This document shows positions 46,801 to 58,637 of a stretch of 64,000 bases of DNA, piece by piece (the first letter of the stretch is position 1; every line of letters starts with the position of its first letter). The notes below the pieces were generated by a model, which had not been told where the DNA came from, ran no database searches, and was given only the letters and a program-made list of their open reading frames with translations. Origin of the DNA: Viola odorata (lineage: Eukaryota; Streptophyta; Magnoliopsida; Malpighiales; Violaceae); contig OY829541.1 in NCBI GenBank assembly GCA_963691705.1, positions 43,417,661 to 43,481,660 of the forward strand, read 5' to 3'. Made by a program: the position numbers and the translations under genes.

Positions 46801-47895
46801 ATCCATCATTTCTCGCATGCAATCAACTCAGCATTTAATTTTCGTATGCGTTAAATCCATCATTTCTCGCATGCAATCAACTCAGCATTTAATTTTCGTA
46901 TGCGTTAAATCCACCATTTCTCGCATGCAATCAACTCAACATTTAATTCTCGTATGCGTTAAATCCATCATTTCTCGCATACAATCAACTGTCATTTAAA
47001 ATTTTGCACTCATAAAATTGTTTATTTATTTCTCGAGCTATCGCTAACACTCTCATTTTTTTAGGTTTTAATTTCAAGCTTCGGTCGAAAGTACGCCTTT
47101 CGATTCCTTTTTATTTATTCGATGCTTTCTGCAAATATCAATTGTATGCGTGATATATAGAACTGCTAGAATTAAAATCAACCACATGAACAACGTGTTT
47201 AAAGACTTGCTTAAAATGCCATGCTCATATGATTTTAAATTCTCGCTTATATTGACTGCATGTACATAGGGACTTTCGATCCCACATCAGTTTATCATTT
47301 CAAAAACTCTCATTTAATCTGTACTCTGTTAAGCTATCCATGATAGAATCACGTAGTAATTAATTTAATCATGCATGGCCCGATGATGACATAGAGGGCG
47401 CTCATTCAGTCTTACGGAAAATTCAGTCCCATCACGTTGCGGTCAGGGGTAATCAATCGATCTTGATAAACGGTAACCCCGTCCGAAAGATCTTTTTATC
47501 ATTCCTGAACGGTCACGATCATAGAAAAGGCTAAAGTGACGATTCCTTTGAGGGCCCCTTTTTCAAAATGCATTTTATCAAACACCTTTTTAAACACCTT
47601 TCTCATCAACCGGTAACCATTTTCTGATGTGACTCGGGTGCCTAACACCTTCCCGAGACCATAATACGACCCCGAACCTTTGTCTGGGGTCCAGACCCCT
47701 TTTTTGTGCCTTTAGTTTTTTTACTTATTATATTTCTTATGCCATGACGATTAAGGTTCCCTAAACCTAGCAACCAAATTAGGGTGGCGACTTCATTGCA
47801 TGTTGGGAGGCGTCCTTTTACGCCGAGCATCTGAAGGTCTCAAATTTCGTTGCACACTCGTGAATTATTTTTCGTAATTTTCGTGGGGCGCGACA
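43836..47895 (+). repeat. 3' LTR of the Ogre-like element
   Basis: TGTTGATACCCG...GCGCGACA, almost the same as 24162-28304. The TATA box is at 44773-44780 and the 54-bp array at 46505-46995. The target duplication gaaat follows. Confidence 0.9.
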
Positions 47896-47900
47896 GAAAT

Positions 47901-48033
47901 AAATCTAACTTAGCTATTTTCTTGGGTCCTGGCTGCATCCTTGGCACGCTCCCTTGCCTTCCTCGGCTCTAGTCGCTTGGCGCGTGTGCGTGTTGCGTGC
48001 GACGAATTAGGGTTTGTGCGAGGATTCGCATCA
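47901..48033 (-). repeat. 5' LTR of X, outer piece
   Basis: It matches about 1060-1175 and a few bases near 530-542 of the X 3' LTR, with the middle of the LTR (about 515 bases) missing. It ends gattcgcatca, flush with the agcct duplication. Confidence 0.8.
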
Positions 48034-48038
48034 AGCCT
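48034..48038. repeat. target-site duplication of X, right copy (agcct)
   Basis: Identical to 91-95 and directly against the X terminus. Confidence 0.8.
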
Positions 48039-49154
48039 TACAATGACTTCTTTTGCCTAGTCTTGCATTGGATTATTCACACAATTGTGAAAATTACATT
48101 GATTGAAATATGCATGTAAGAAATCTCTGGCCGAGGTTGACATCAGTCTAAGAAATCCACATTGGCGCCTTTTTACGACACTCACACTTAATGTCTAGCC
48201 CGTTATAGTCCAGCACAGACCTTTGTCTGATTGTTAATACTGTGTAGGTTTGGCACGGAGTGTTGTTGTGCGTCGTTGATGCAGAAGACCTTGAAACCTT
48301 GCTTGATCACGAACGAGAAGAGGATGATGGTTATCCTCGCACTGTTTCTTCAAAAAGTAGAAAGGAGATGGAGCAAAAAGGAGACGACAGCAGAAAGGAG
48401 ATGGAAGAGATGAGAGGAGGGAAAATGGGAAAAGTTAAATATTAGGGTTTTTTTTAAAGGGAATTATTTACTTGGTCAATCAAGTTAGTGATAGAACCTA
48501 CTTTTTATTCCCCAAAACTGGCCCGGGCGGGAATCTACGGTGGCGTAATTCATCTAATATGGCTGATTTTTTTAATACAAAATATACCAAATCAGTATTT
48601 TATAACGTGAAAGGAAATTATTAAATAAATAAATCTGAACATAAGAATGTTATTAAACAAATAATTAATCAAAATATTAAAATAAAAGAGATTTTAAGTC
48701 ATTGAACCATATATATATATACGCCAAACCGGATCAGCATCCACTTCATTGTTATCTAAAGCATCCATATTTCTTTCCAACCACAAGATCCACGTCATTA
48801 CATAAGGCATCACCATCTCCCCACCCTTGTTTGGAATCCACCTCTCCTACCACAAAGGCTTCGGCATAATTCATTTCCTTGTAAATTAAAAAGAATATAT
48901 AGTTGAAAATGGATACGTAGATGCTATAAAAAGAAAACACCTCAATATTTTAAAGTTTTATTTAATTAATTATTTTTGTACCATAAGTATTTGTTTAATG
49001 AGTCTCTATATTTTAATTCTTATTGCTTACCTACTCACATTCCTGCCGCTAAACACATTATGTCCCAGATAATATATTTGATATTAGAAAGTAAAGCATA
49101 AAACTACATGGAAAAAAACCCTTAAAATTTCTATAATTTTCTAGAAAAAGTTGT
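48039..49154. other. right host flank, no recognised gene
   Basis: AT-rich. A purine-rich open stretch (48250-48445) and a minus-strand 62-codon frame at 48752-48940 are present, but neither shows a domain or convincing gene structure. A short AT microsatellite lies at 48701-48722. Confidence 0.5.
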
Positions 49155-50280
49155 AATATAATTAGGAGTGGTAAAAATATACTCATACTTAATTATACAC
49201 TCATATCCAATTAATTTAAGTAAATATGGGTATTAAATGGATGAAATGAATATATACCTATTTAAAATAAAATAGATGGGTTTTATTGGATTTGGTTTCC
49301 CAACTCTTTTTCTTTTCTATTTCTTCCGCTCCGTCTCCCTCGTCGCTCTCCTCCCTTCATCCCTTGTTGACTCCGTTGTTTCTCTCCCTTGTCCATTCCG
49401 CTTCCGCTGTCGCTCTACCTTATCAACTCCCTCCCTCTCGTTTCCTAATCCGTCCGCCGCCCAAGGTCCACTACTCTCAACCGTTTGGATTTATGTGCCT
49501 ATCATTTCCTTTTCCTTGCTAATTTCAGGCTTCGTTTAGCTGTATAGGCTTGTAAGTTTCTTAGCTATAGAACGTTTTGATGATTTGGTATGCTTAGCTA
49601 GGAAATGCATAATAACGGAGATGGGTTTTTAGCTGGAATTGGTTTTCATGAATTATTGATGCGTCCTATAGTAGCTATAATCATCCAAGATCCAAAAATC
49701 ATGTTTGCTTATTAAGTTTGTTGAGGTAGCTGGATTACACTGTATGCACGGAGGGTGGCATTGGCATGAATAGATTTTTGGGAATTGCTGATGAGTTGGC
49801 AAAACTGGAATTGTGTTATTAGATTATGGATTCAGCGATGTTGTGGATGCCTTTCTTTCTGTTTCACACACCAATGGCTACCAGGCCATTTGGTGCCAAA
49901 CATAGGAAAAGGTAAGCAGAAAATTATTTATGAGTTTTTTTCTGATTCAGATCATTGATTCAGATCGAAGAAGTGACAGGATATGTCAATTTTTTTATGA
50001 TTTTTAATAGTTTTATCTATTTGTTTTCTCCTTTTTGTACTTCAATTTGATATTGAATTCAGTATTTATTGAGTTTTTTTGTTTTTGTTTGTATTTCCAG
50101 GGTAATATCCTCTGTTTGGTGGTGTAGAGGTAGAGGCTGTCTTATTTCAAGACCTCCTATATCTTTGATTTGAATCCATTTGATTGCTCCATTTTTACAT
50201 ATTTTTGAGATTTGTTGAACAAAAAGAAGGAAAAGAAAAAGGGTACGTTCTTAGTTTTGTTTGGTGGACAAGGACAGATG

Positions 50281-51210
50281 ATGTTCAATTCTAGGGAAAA
50301 TGCAGAGAGGAGGTCAATAGCAGTGGAGAGGTCTATAGCGGTGATGGTCCATAAGGACAACACCAGCCATTATGCTCTCAAATGGGCTGTTGATAATCTT
50401 GTCCCTAGATACCAAAGTTTGAAACTTGTTCATGTCAAATGCAGACCAACAATCCCAGGTTAACTCTCACTTCCTATTGCTCGTCGCAGCGCTATATTAT
50501 CAGCATAGTTGATCTTTCATGGGTCTTTGTTTGTTTCAGTTTCTAATGGTCATGTTGGTGCTTTTTGGGTGTGAAATTGAAATTATGAAACATATGCATC
50601 CTGATTTTGCTACAAATTTAATGTTTTCCAGTTGGTTAGTGCAGCACAGAATGATGAGGCGGTGATGGACCACCAAACTGATAACCAAGCCATGGAATTG
50701 TTGCTCCCATTTTGATGTTATTGCAGGCGTAGGCGAGTGAGTTCCTTGCGCGCTCCTTTGTGTTTACTGTCATGTGGTGTTAGATATACAATCAATTCAT
50801 TCATTTACAAGTAATCTCCAAGTTTGCATGTGCTTTTTTTACTCAAGTTTCACACAAACATATGGCATGGATGAGCATTAAGTGAATAGAAAAGAAGAAC
50901 TAAAGGAACCTTTTTTTGGATCTCTGGTGGAATGCGATAGCATCGTACTTGAGGATGTAGATGTAGCCAAAGCACTTATTGAGTATGTTTGCCAAAATGG
51001 TATTGAGACTTTGCTGCTTGGCTCAGGATCAAAGACTAGCCTTGCTAGGTAAATTATTTGATTCCCATGTGTACGTTAATTGCTAGAAGAAATGTAGAAA
51101 CTTATAAATTCGAAGTTCATTGTCACAGACTATTCAAGAGTGCAGATATTCCTGGCAATGTGTTAAAATGGGCACCAGATTTTTGCACTGTATACATACT
51201 CAAAAAATAG
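50281..51210 (+). pseudogene. USP-domain fragment of a U-box receptor-kinase-like gene
   Basis: Three exon-like pieces join in frame. Piece 1 (50281-50458) has SHYALKWAVDNLV and a donor ccag|gttaac. Piece 2 (50895-51048) has ECDSIVLEDVDVAKALIEYV and TLLLGSGSKTSLAR with donor ctag|gtaaat. Piece 3 (51129-51210) has WAPDFCTVYILKK then TAG. This is the N-terminal universal-stress-protein domain typical of plant U-box/kinase proteins (PUB33/PUB51 type). The kinase and U-box parts are absent. The acceptor of piece 2 lacks a good pyrimidine tract. A CT-rich leader at 49300-49500 may be its old 5' UTR. Confidence 0.65.
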
Positions 51211-51455
51211 GTGTTGCCTATATGATCTGCAGTCTGTATGTTGTACGGATATGAATATCAAGTTTTCACTATTGTTTTCCTAATAAAATTGTTTCCTGGT
51301 GATACTAATTTTGTGCAAAAGAAACTAGGCCTTATTGGCACTCGGAATAATGAAGTGTGACTTGCAGTTTTTGCAATAATAGATTTCAACCCTAAACTAA
51401 ATAGGGCCTAATCTCTCGCAAGAAAAGCTTGTTCTCGTTTCATAAAACTCAAGCC

Positions 51456-51755
51456 TAAATGGTCAAACCCGAACCTAAACGATAAAACCCGAGTCTAAAT
51501 GGTCAAATCCGAGTCTAAACGATCAAACCTGAGCCTAAATGATCAAATCCGAACTTAAACGATAAAACTCGAGCCTAAATGGTCAAATCTGAATCTAAAC
51601 GATAAAACTCGAGCCTAAATGGTCAAACTCGAGCTTAAACGATAAAACCTGAGCCTAAATGGTCAACCCAAACCTAAATGGTCAAACGCGAGCCTAAATG
51701 GTCAAACCTAAGCTTAAACGATAAAACCCGAGCCTAAACAATAAAATCAGCATAC
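51456..51755 (+). repeat. 20-bp minisatellite with 40-bp dimer
   Basis: About fifteen units alternate between taaatggtcaaacccgaacc and taaacgataaaacccgagcc types, giving a two-unit higher-order repeat for most of the array. Confidence 0.9.
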
Positions 51756-51980
51756 ACAATCAAAATCGAGTCATATAGTCAAACTTTATCAAAATCTACA
51801 TTTTTTTTTGTGAAACATGATATTTTTAATCTTAATTAACTTAAATTTAAATTTAAATAGGTTAATGGGTGAGTATGAGTTAAATGGGTATAAATGAGTA
51901 TGGGTACCCATTTAAAAAATTATATGGGTAATTAATTAGTATGCTACCTATACCCACCCATTTGCCACCCTAGATATAAT

Positions 51981-53362
51981 CTTTATAATTTTGACATTTC
52001 TAGTAACTGAAAAATCAGAAAAAGTCAATGAAAAAATTAGTAAAACATTGAAAAAAATGAATAAAATTAAAATTAAAATGTAACAAATAAGATTGGACGG
52101 CAACGACTAATGAGTCTTCCACGAAAATTAACAAAACTCATTTAATTATTGCTAAAACTATATTCCGCTCATACCTTTTATTTCACCATCTCATTTTCAT
52201 ACCTTACTTGCGAACCACTCGCAAGTATAGGCACACGCTAGGTACGTTCTATTTCCATACCAACCTAATAAAATCTTATTATTTTTTTTCTCCTGCTCAA
52301 CTAAAATTAATCAAGCATATTTATTATATTATGCTTACCAATTTTTTACTTGAAAAACTACATAAGACAATTTATAGTTTAAAATATTTCATTTGACTTT
52401 TACAATTCGAAAGTTTGCAGTGTAAGGACTTTATAATTTCTTAAAAGTTAAAATTTAAACTTTTATAATAGATAAAAATATAAATAAAATAGCAAAAAGT
52501 TTCAGAAAATTGTAAAATTTTGATAAAAAATATATAAAATATGGTAGACATAAAACAACGAAATAAATTAGTTTAAGTTTAATATACAATTTGTTTTTTG
52601 AATTTTTCACTTTATTAAAATTTATTATTATTAATTTTTTAAATTTTCTCAATAAAGTGGACTCTCTTATTTTATTTTATTTTTCCTTCAAATTTTCATG
52701 ATTCTTTTGAATTAGTTTACTATTTATTTTGAAATTTTTTAAACTAGTAAAAAAGTTAAAATATCAACTTTTAAGTAACTATAGCTTTTATATTATAAAC
52801 TTTTGAACTATAGGTAGTGTTAGATCTTGGAATAGCAGCCCTGTCCTTCCTTGGTGAGATGGTTGCCATGATTATTGGTTGATGATGTGGCAGCTCCTCG
52901 GGCATGGTATCACCTCCAAGAACCTTGAGTGTGAGCCTAGGAAAGATCTTTTAAAGATATGAAGTAAGAGATGAAGGGGAAAGAGATGGAGAGAGGTGGC
53001 TAGGGTTTGTAAGAGAGTTATAATAGATCAATAAAGCTAGGAGATTAGAGTTATTGAAGATACTCTTTTAAGATTATATTTATACCTTTTAATAGTTAGG
53101 GTTTGAAGTTCTAAATATGGTAGGGAATCTAGAAGTTTAAGTATTTTTTAATAAATGGGAGTAGTATTAAGGGATTTAATTGTATTCCTTAATTAGGCGA
53201 TAAAAGGTGATTATTTTCTATATAGTTCATCCTTTTTATTTATTTATTTTTAACAAAGATATTATATTTTATTAGTAATGTTTTTACAATCGTTAATCTA
53301 AAACATGAGCATTTATATCAAAGAATTTTTTTTAGCCACAACAAAAACTAATCAATATAATA
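51981..53362. other. AT-rich intergenic stretch
   Basis: No supported gene. At 52814-53110 the minus strand shows a tataaatata box, a CT-rich leader and ggaggtgataccatgccc, which could be a decayed retrotransposon LTR or promoter; too weak to name. Confidence 0.4.
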
Positions 53363-53602
53363 CTCCCTTCGAGGCAAAACAATAGTCGTTTTAGAATTTG
53401 TTTTTACTGTTCCGGCACGTATCTTAAAACGGCCGGTACAGTCACTATTTGAGACAATTTTGCCCCTAATTTTTTCTCAGAATTCGAAAAAAAGTATGGA
53501 ATTTTTTGGGGTTAAATAGTGAGTCATTCGGCCTCCTTGATATGCGTTCCCTACTGAATATTGAGATGCGAATAAGTCATTTATTTTGCTCCAGAGAGGG
53601 AG
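53363..53602. mobile_element. Stowaway-type MITE
   Basis: 240 bases between TA dinucleotides (53361-53362 and 53603-53604). Ends are ctcccttcgaggc and, read inward, ctccctctctggagc, the Tc1/mariner Stowaway signature. Non-coding. Confidence 0.75.
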
Positions 53603-53604
53603 TA

Positions 53605-54667
53605 TATTTTACTACAATAATAAATAAGTTATATGCTGATCGAGTATTAATATTCATGATACTCGCCCAAGCAATTGTTTGCATTGACAAAGTATCAACA
53701 AATAATTGGGTTGGAGACTCATCATCTTTGTATAAAACAAAAGGAAAAAGGAAAAAGGAAAAAGGCAAAAGGAAAAAGGAAAAAGAGGAGTGATTGTCGT
53801 TTAATTGAACAAGAAAGGTGGCATGTTTTGGGTGGACCAGTTTGGATCGTTTAATTGTCGTCCATGGAAGAAACAGACAAGTTCAAAATAAGGCACCCAA
53901 GAAAGAGGTTTGCCACCTCAGCACACTAATCTGTAACGGTAGTAGTCGTCACTTCAGACCAGCCCTCTTCTTCACTGATTATTATTCACTGGTGACTACA
54001 CACCTCAAATATCCAAAGGATCAATCAAGGATGCATTATCGTATAGAATAATTACTCCTCTACCAATAAATTCTTGTTTTTCTTATTCTATTGTCGAGTT
54101 AGTTGTTTTCTTCAATTGTATTCATTTTTGGATAAATTAATTATAACTAAGAGCTAGTTTGTAATCTCTTAAAAATTGCCTTCTAAAAAAGAAGTTCTTA
54201 GTATTAGTATTGATTTCGGTTGTATAACACACTTCTTGTGTGATTACTTTATAAAATTCCTCAAATTACCAAAAAAAAATCCCGCGCCGCTTTCACTTAA
54301 ATAGTAAAATTTATCTTTAAGTAAAATTTATCTATAAGTAACATTTGGTTGGCGAAATAAAAAAGAGAACTGATTCAGGAATTTAAAATTCTAAACTCTA
54401 TTATGTTTAGTTGACGCAGAAAAAGTTGGACTTCTAGGTATCCAACTTTCTTTAACTCCTTCACTTTCCTTCTAAATTCCCTGAATAAGAGTGGAGAATC
54501 TAAAATTAGTTATTCATTTATTTTATTTTACTATATACATTAATTTATATTTTAAAAAAATGAATTTACACTCAACTTTTTCTCAATATTATTTGTAACT
54601 GTATTATATTTTAAAATAAGTTGAAAAAAATTATTTTGTATTGTATTTAAAATAATTAAATAATTAT
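53605..54667. other. intergenic stretch with microsatellite
   Basis: An imperfect ggaaaaa array lies at 53743-53790. The rest is AT-rich and I see no gene. Confidence 0.5.
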
Positions 54668-54669
54668 TA

Positions 54670-54702
54670 CTCCCTCCGGTTCCTAATAAACGTCGTTTTA
54701 GC
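54670..54702 (+). repeat. left terminal inverted repeat of the mariner-like element
   Basis: Begins ctccctccggttcctaa and ends cgtcgttttagc, preceded by TA. Confidence 0.7.
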
Positions 54703-55176
54703 TCTTTGCATGTGGCTTAAGAAAATGATTGGTGGGGAGAAAATGAGGCATTTTTTGACCATACTACCCCCAGCCTCCCTTGCTATTTACAACTGGACCG
54801 TGGCTTAATTCTGACATTTGTTGGCTTGAAGTCGGGCTTGGCAAGTTGGGCCAAGTTTTACAAACGGCTGGGCTGGGTTTGGTCTTGGCAAAGCTTACGA
54901 GTGCCGAGTGGTATGAAGGAAGGTAAGTCATCGGCTCCAAATTTCCAATCTCCCCCCATTTCCTATCTTCCCCAAATTCCCAAATGCTTGAAAGTTTAAA
55001 CCATTCCCGCAATAAATGGGAACGAAATTTCGGCATAATTTTAATTTCCCACCATTGTGTTGGGATTGTATGTGGGGAAATCAATTTATTTTTAAATTTT
55101 TTTTGTCCTCAATACCTACCTCTGGCTGCTCTCCCAAACCCTAAAAAACCTCTGTTAAAAAAACTTGCATCAATCA

Positions 55177-56774
55177 ATGGAGGCTGGTGATTTTAACCCT
55201 TTCTCTGATATTCGCGGAGACCCTAACATAGCTGGTTATCTTGAAAACTTACTCTAGCAAGGCGACAACCAAGGTTACTCAGATGACGGAGAGGAGGAGT
55301 TCGTGGAGCTCCAAGATGACGAGGGCGGAAATTCCGAGGACATTCCAGGCTTAAACATTGAGCCTCAGCCGGAAAGTGAAGATGAAGGTCCTCCATATTT
55401 AAGTTGATAACTGTTTTTGTGTATGATCAAAGATAAATTTTGTTTTCATTTTCGTAAGTATGTTTGTGTGTGTCAGTTGCAGGACAATATTCATGCAACA
55501 AACGGCGCAGAGAAATAGGCCACGACGAGAGGGTTGCGGCATATGAGATGTTGTTGCGGAAGAGTCAGAACGGGAAGCTTCTGAGACGGACAACAATTGA
55601 GGTCGCTATCGCCTTCAACATTTCAATTCGATCTGTCCAGAGGTTGTGGAAACGGGGCCGAGAGTCTATGAATCACAACGTTTGCCTCAACAGAGTCAAG
55701 AATACTGGGAGGAAAAGGGTTGACTTTGATTGGCAGCAAGGTCGGGATATTCCTCTGAGGAAAAGGACCACTATGAGGAATCTCTCCAAAGCACTAAAAG
55801 TGTCCAGGAAACGTTTGTCAAATGCCTTGAAGAGTGGAGAGATCAGGCGGCATTCTAATGCCATCAAGCCTATTTTGACAGATGTTAATCGACAAAGAAG
55901 GATTGAGTTCTGCCTATCAATGCTGGATCCACATTCACCTCATGCTGACTAGAGTTTCCAAGATATGACCAATGTCATGCACATCGACGAGAAGTGGTTT
56001 CACATGACAAAGAAGACACAAACATACTACATATTGGCAGACGAGGATGATCCAGTAAGGAAACTTAAATCCACTAATTTCATTCCAAAAATTATGTTTC
56101 TAGCAGCTGTAGCTAGGCCTAGGTATGCGCCTGATGGTAGATGCACTTTTGATGGAAAATTAGGTATATTTCCTTTGGTAGATGAAGTGTGTGCTGTTAG
56201 GTCTAGTGCAAACAGACCGGCAGGGTCAATGGAATTGAAGGCAATTGAAAAGATAGATAGGGATGTCATTAGGAAATTCATGATTGATAAGGTTTTGCCT
56301 TCAATTAGGGCTAAGTGGCCTGTAGAGAACATTGAAGATCCAATCATTATCCAACAGGATAATGCCAAGACTCATATCCTACCTCATGATGAAGAATTCT
56401 TTTCAGCTGCTACCTCTCTTGGCTTGAATGTTATACTGTCATGTCAACCCCCTAACTCTCCTGATCTTAATGTCGTTGATCTTGGGTTCTTTAGGGCTAT
56501 ACAATCTCTCCAAGAACAGGAATGTGCTAGGTCTGTGGCTGAATTGGTTGCAGTCGTACATAAGAGTTTTATTGAGTTTCCTGCAATCAAGTGTAATTAT
56601 ATATTTCTCACTCTTCAATCATGTATTGTTGAAATTTTGAAACTTTTGGGGGATAACACTTACAAAATCCCGCACATGAGTAAGGAGTCTTTGGAAAGGC
56701 AAGGGCTGCTCCCTCTAGTCCTACCATGTGACTCCTTAATCATTGCAAATGCAAGGGCTCATCTACTCCCATAG
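55177..56774 (+). pseudogene. mariner-like DD39D transposase
   Basis: An acidic first exon starts at ATG 55177 and has an amber at 55255-55257. An intron likely ends at the cag before 55482. The second exon has a helix-turn-helix region (55530-55660) and an amber at 55950-55952. The catalytic core shows HIDEKWF (Asp at 55986), QQDNAKTH (Asp at 56358) and NSPDLNVVDLGFF (Asp at 56478). The last two are separated by exactly 39 residues, the plant mariner signature. It would cut at TA sites and bind the inverted repeats. The two ambers make this copy inactive unless suppressed. Confidence 0.85.
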
Positions 56775-58142
56775 CCTGTAAGTAATCTTACTTAATCATT
56801 TTCTTTTTGTTTTTTGTGTGGTTATGGATCTGGTATGATTAATTTTCTATTACATGCTTGCAGGAAGACATGAGGATTTCAGCAAAGTACTGTGGTAGAC
56901 AGTGGAATGGGATTTTAGGTTGTGCATTAGAAGTAATTATATAATTGATCCATATTTTGGTTAATGATGATGATCACAGTATCCATCAATCTAAGTATTT
57001 GCATTTGCAGTCAGCAGTAAATAGCAACTTTTTGGGCTGGAGATAGGTTGTACAGGTCGTATACCATGATACAATGATCAGTACAGATCATTTACTTGGG
57101 CAGTAGTTGATGTATAGGTGAACACTGTCATAGTTTAGACCTGTATCATGGATTTTGAGAATTGGATATACTACTACAATGCAATTTTTGGGTTTACAAT
57201 GCGTTTTCTGGGCAGTGGTTTAATGGATAATTTATGCATTATATGATGATGATGATGATGATGATGATGATTATATAGCCCAAATTCTTCTGAGATTGGT
57301 TGTATATGATGATATTATATGAAATATTTATTGTTATATGATGATGTTGATGATGACGATGATGATCATATAGCTCAATTCTAGGTAAGTTTTCTGCAGG
57401 TTTCACGACAATGATTTACCTCAGCTACATTCTAACATCAACCCCATTATGCTGCAGTGTTTTCTCTCACTTTCCCAAAAGACTCAATGGTTGAGATTAT
57501 TTTAACTGTTTGCTTCCTTTTCTTTCAGAGTCCACCCCAATAAAACCAGCTGAGAGCCAAGAGGCTAATGATCGTCTGCTTGATGGCCAGGTTGTGTCTC
57601 AGCACAACCTGCTGCCGAGTTTCCTGACATTTAATAGATCTGTCCATGTTGTCGTTGGATATTTATTTACCTTATGTAATGTATTGTTATCTTCATGAGG
57701 TAGGCCATGAGCTTGACCTAGCTGTGTCGCTTAAGCGTTAATTCAGGGTTTGACCCCGAGCTTTGCTTAGGGCTTGGCCAAGACTGAAGGTCCCAATCGA
57801 TTCAGTAAACAATCTTTAATACCACTCCTTGGGCTTTCACTATTCTCCTATGTACAGTTGTTATTCCCTGTTCGACAAAGAAACATAACTAGACCCTCTT
57901 ATTGGTTATGCACTTGGGGTGTTCAAATGGTGTCATTCGGTCAACAATTTATGAAAAGCTGACTGGATTTCATCTTCATCAACAGAGGTGGTTGACGGAG
58001 CAATTCTCGGTGGACACGTCTCACCCTTTCAAATTCAAACTTAGGTTTTTGCTTCCCAATACACCACAGAGTATCAATTCTTCCCCCATGCCATAACCGA
58101 CACCAATTGAACGTCGTCTGACCCATAACGGTCATTAGGCAG
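56775..58142 (+). other. interior of the mariner-like element after the transposase
   Basis: Untranslated or non-coding. A gat microsatellite lies at 57244-57273, with a second degenerate one near 57338-57366. No recognised gene; a short frame at 57510-57698 has no support. Confidence 0.5.
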
Positions 58143-58156
58143 TTGGGAATTCCTTG

Positions 58157-58164
58157 TTATTTAA
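58157..58164 (+). promoter_or_regulatory. TATA-like box ahead of passenger gene B
   Basis: The sequence tatttaaa lies about 125 bases before the ATG at 58287 and is followed by a CT-rich leader. Confidence 0.4.
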
Positions 58165-58286
58165 ACCGTATACTTTTCCTTTACCGGTGCATCCATCATA
58201 TCGACCTTTCTCATTATCTTTCCTCATTTCTTCTTCATTTTTCCTTTTCTTCAGGCTATTACGTTTGTTGTCGCCGCCTATCAACA

Positions 58287-58637
58287 ATGAATCGTGAAGA
58301 CAAACGAACGATGTTAGAAGCATACGGCGTCACCAGCAGAACCCTCCAACGTGACACTGGGTTGTTGGACACCAATCTCACCTCCACGGAAACCGAAATT
58401 GAGCGGATTGAGGACATGATTGAGGATCTCAAACATCGCAAGGATCATAGCAATGACTACATGGCGTTCGAGACTGTGATAGTAATGTCTGACTGCATTA
58501 CTCATCTCTCTCTTGTTGCTACAAAACTGGAGCAGAAGGTCTCTGCACTGCGGATGGCGCAAGAAGCTGTGAACGAGGCCAGGACTGAGATGAATAGGTT
58601 TGCCAATGTCGTGCCTGGGATCCCCACTAATGAGTAG
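58287..58637 (+). CDS. passenger gene B: small coiled-coil protein, 116 aa
   Basis: The ATG at 58287 (caacaatgaatc) is preferred over the open frame's upstream ATG at 58143 because the homologue D starts with the same MxRE pattern. The protein is nearly all helical with heptad-like spacing (LTSTETEIERIEDMIEDLKHRKD) and ends in RFANVVPGIPT. No known domain. It is intact, unlike the transposase. It is related along its length to gene D (60667-61050) on the other strand. The function is unknown; a DNA-binding or oligomerising role is only a guess. Confidence 0.55.
   Translation: MNREDKRTMLEAYGVTSRTLQRDTGLLDTNLTSTETEIERIEDMIEDLKHRKDHSNDYMAFETVIVMSDCITHLSLVATKLEQKVSALRMAQEAVNEARTEMNRFANVVPGIPTNE

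Larger units (their letters stand above)
24162..47895 (+). mobile_element. Ogre/Tat-type Ty3/gypsy retrotransposon, 23.7 kb
   Basis: Layout: LTR (24162-28304), tRNA-Arg primer site, ORF1, gag, protease, intron, RT-RNase H-aRNase H-integrase, long 3' noncoding region, polypurine tract, LTR (43836-47895). Target duplication gaaat is exact at 24157-24161 and 47896-47900. Great length, ORF1 upstream of gag, a spliced gap between protease and RT, and a second RNase H are defining traits of the Ogre branch of Tat. ORF1, gag, protease and pol all carry stops or frameshifts, so this copy is non-autonomous now. It is inserted in the 5' LTR of X. Confidence 0.9.
96..48033 (-). mobile_element. element X: CRM-like Ty3/gypsy retrotransposon, host of the nest
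   Basis: X reads on the minus strand. Its 5' LTR is at the right (pieces 47901-48033 and 24033-24161) and its 3' LTR at 96-1175. Between them survive the leader (23141-24032), gag in three pieces, and the last codons of the polyprotein. Protease, RT, RNase H and most of integrase are missing, apparently deleted around 1271-6629. The gag style (FEGT..DVYLT, HNYSKEKKVKLA, MARFL.GLN) and a polyprotein running through the polypurine tract into the LTR resemble the CRM group of chromoviruses. The family name is an inference. Everything else in 96-48033 inserted into X. Confidence 0.8.
49163..51972. mobile_element. hAT-like non-autonomous element carrying a gene fragment
   Basis: The left end is taggagtggtaaaa and the right end read inward is tagggtggcaaatgg, both of the hAT TAGGGGTGGCAAA type, with tgggtaccc-like subterminal runs. 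The flanking eight bases aatataat (49155-49162) and gatataat (51973-51980) agree at seven positions, as an eight-base hAT duplication would. There is no transposase. Inside are a CT-rich leader, three exon-like pieces of a USP-domain gene and a minisatellite. The termini are diverged, so the element is old and the call is moderate. Confidence 0.5.

Noticed and set aside
48231..48445. Possible last exon with an acidic, Lys-rich end in the right flank
   Set aside because: Overlapping frames of equal length, no domain and no convincing splice partner; low-complexity purine sequence explains the openness.
52814..53110. Minus-strand LTR or promoter-like stretch
   Set aside because: A TATA box and leader-like sequence are visible, but no second LTR, primer site or coding region could be found.
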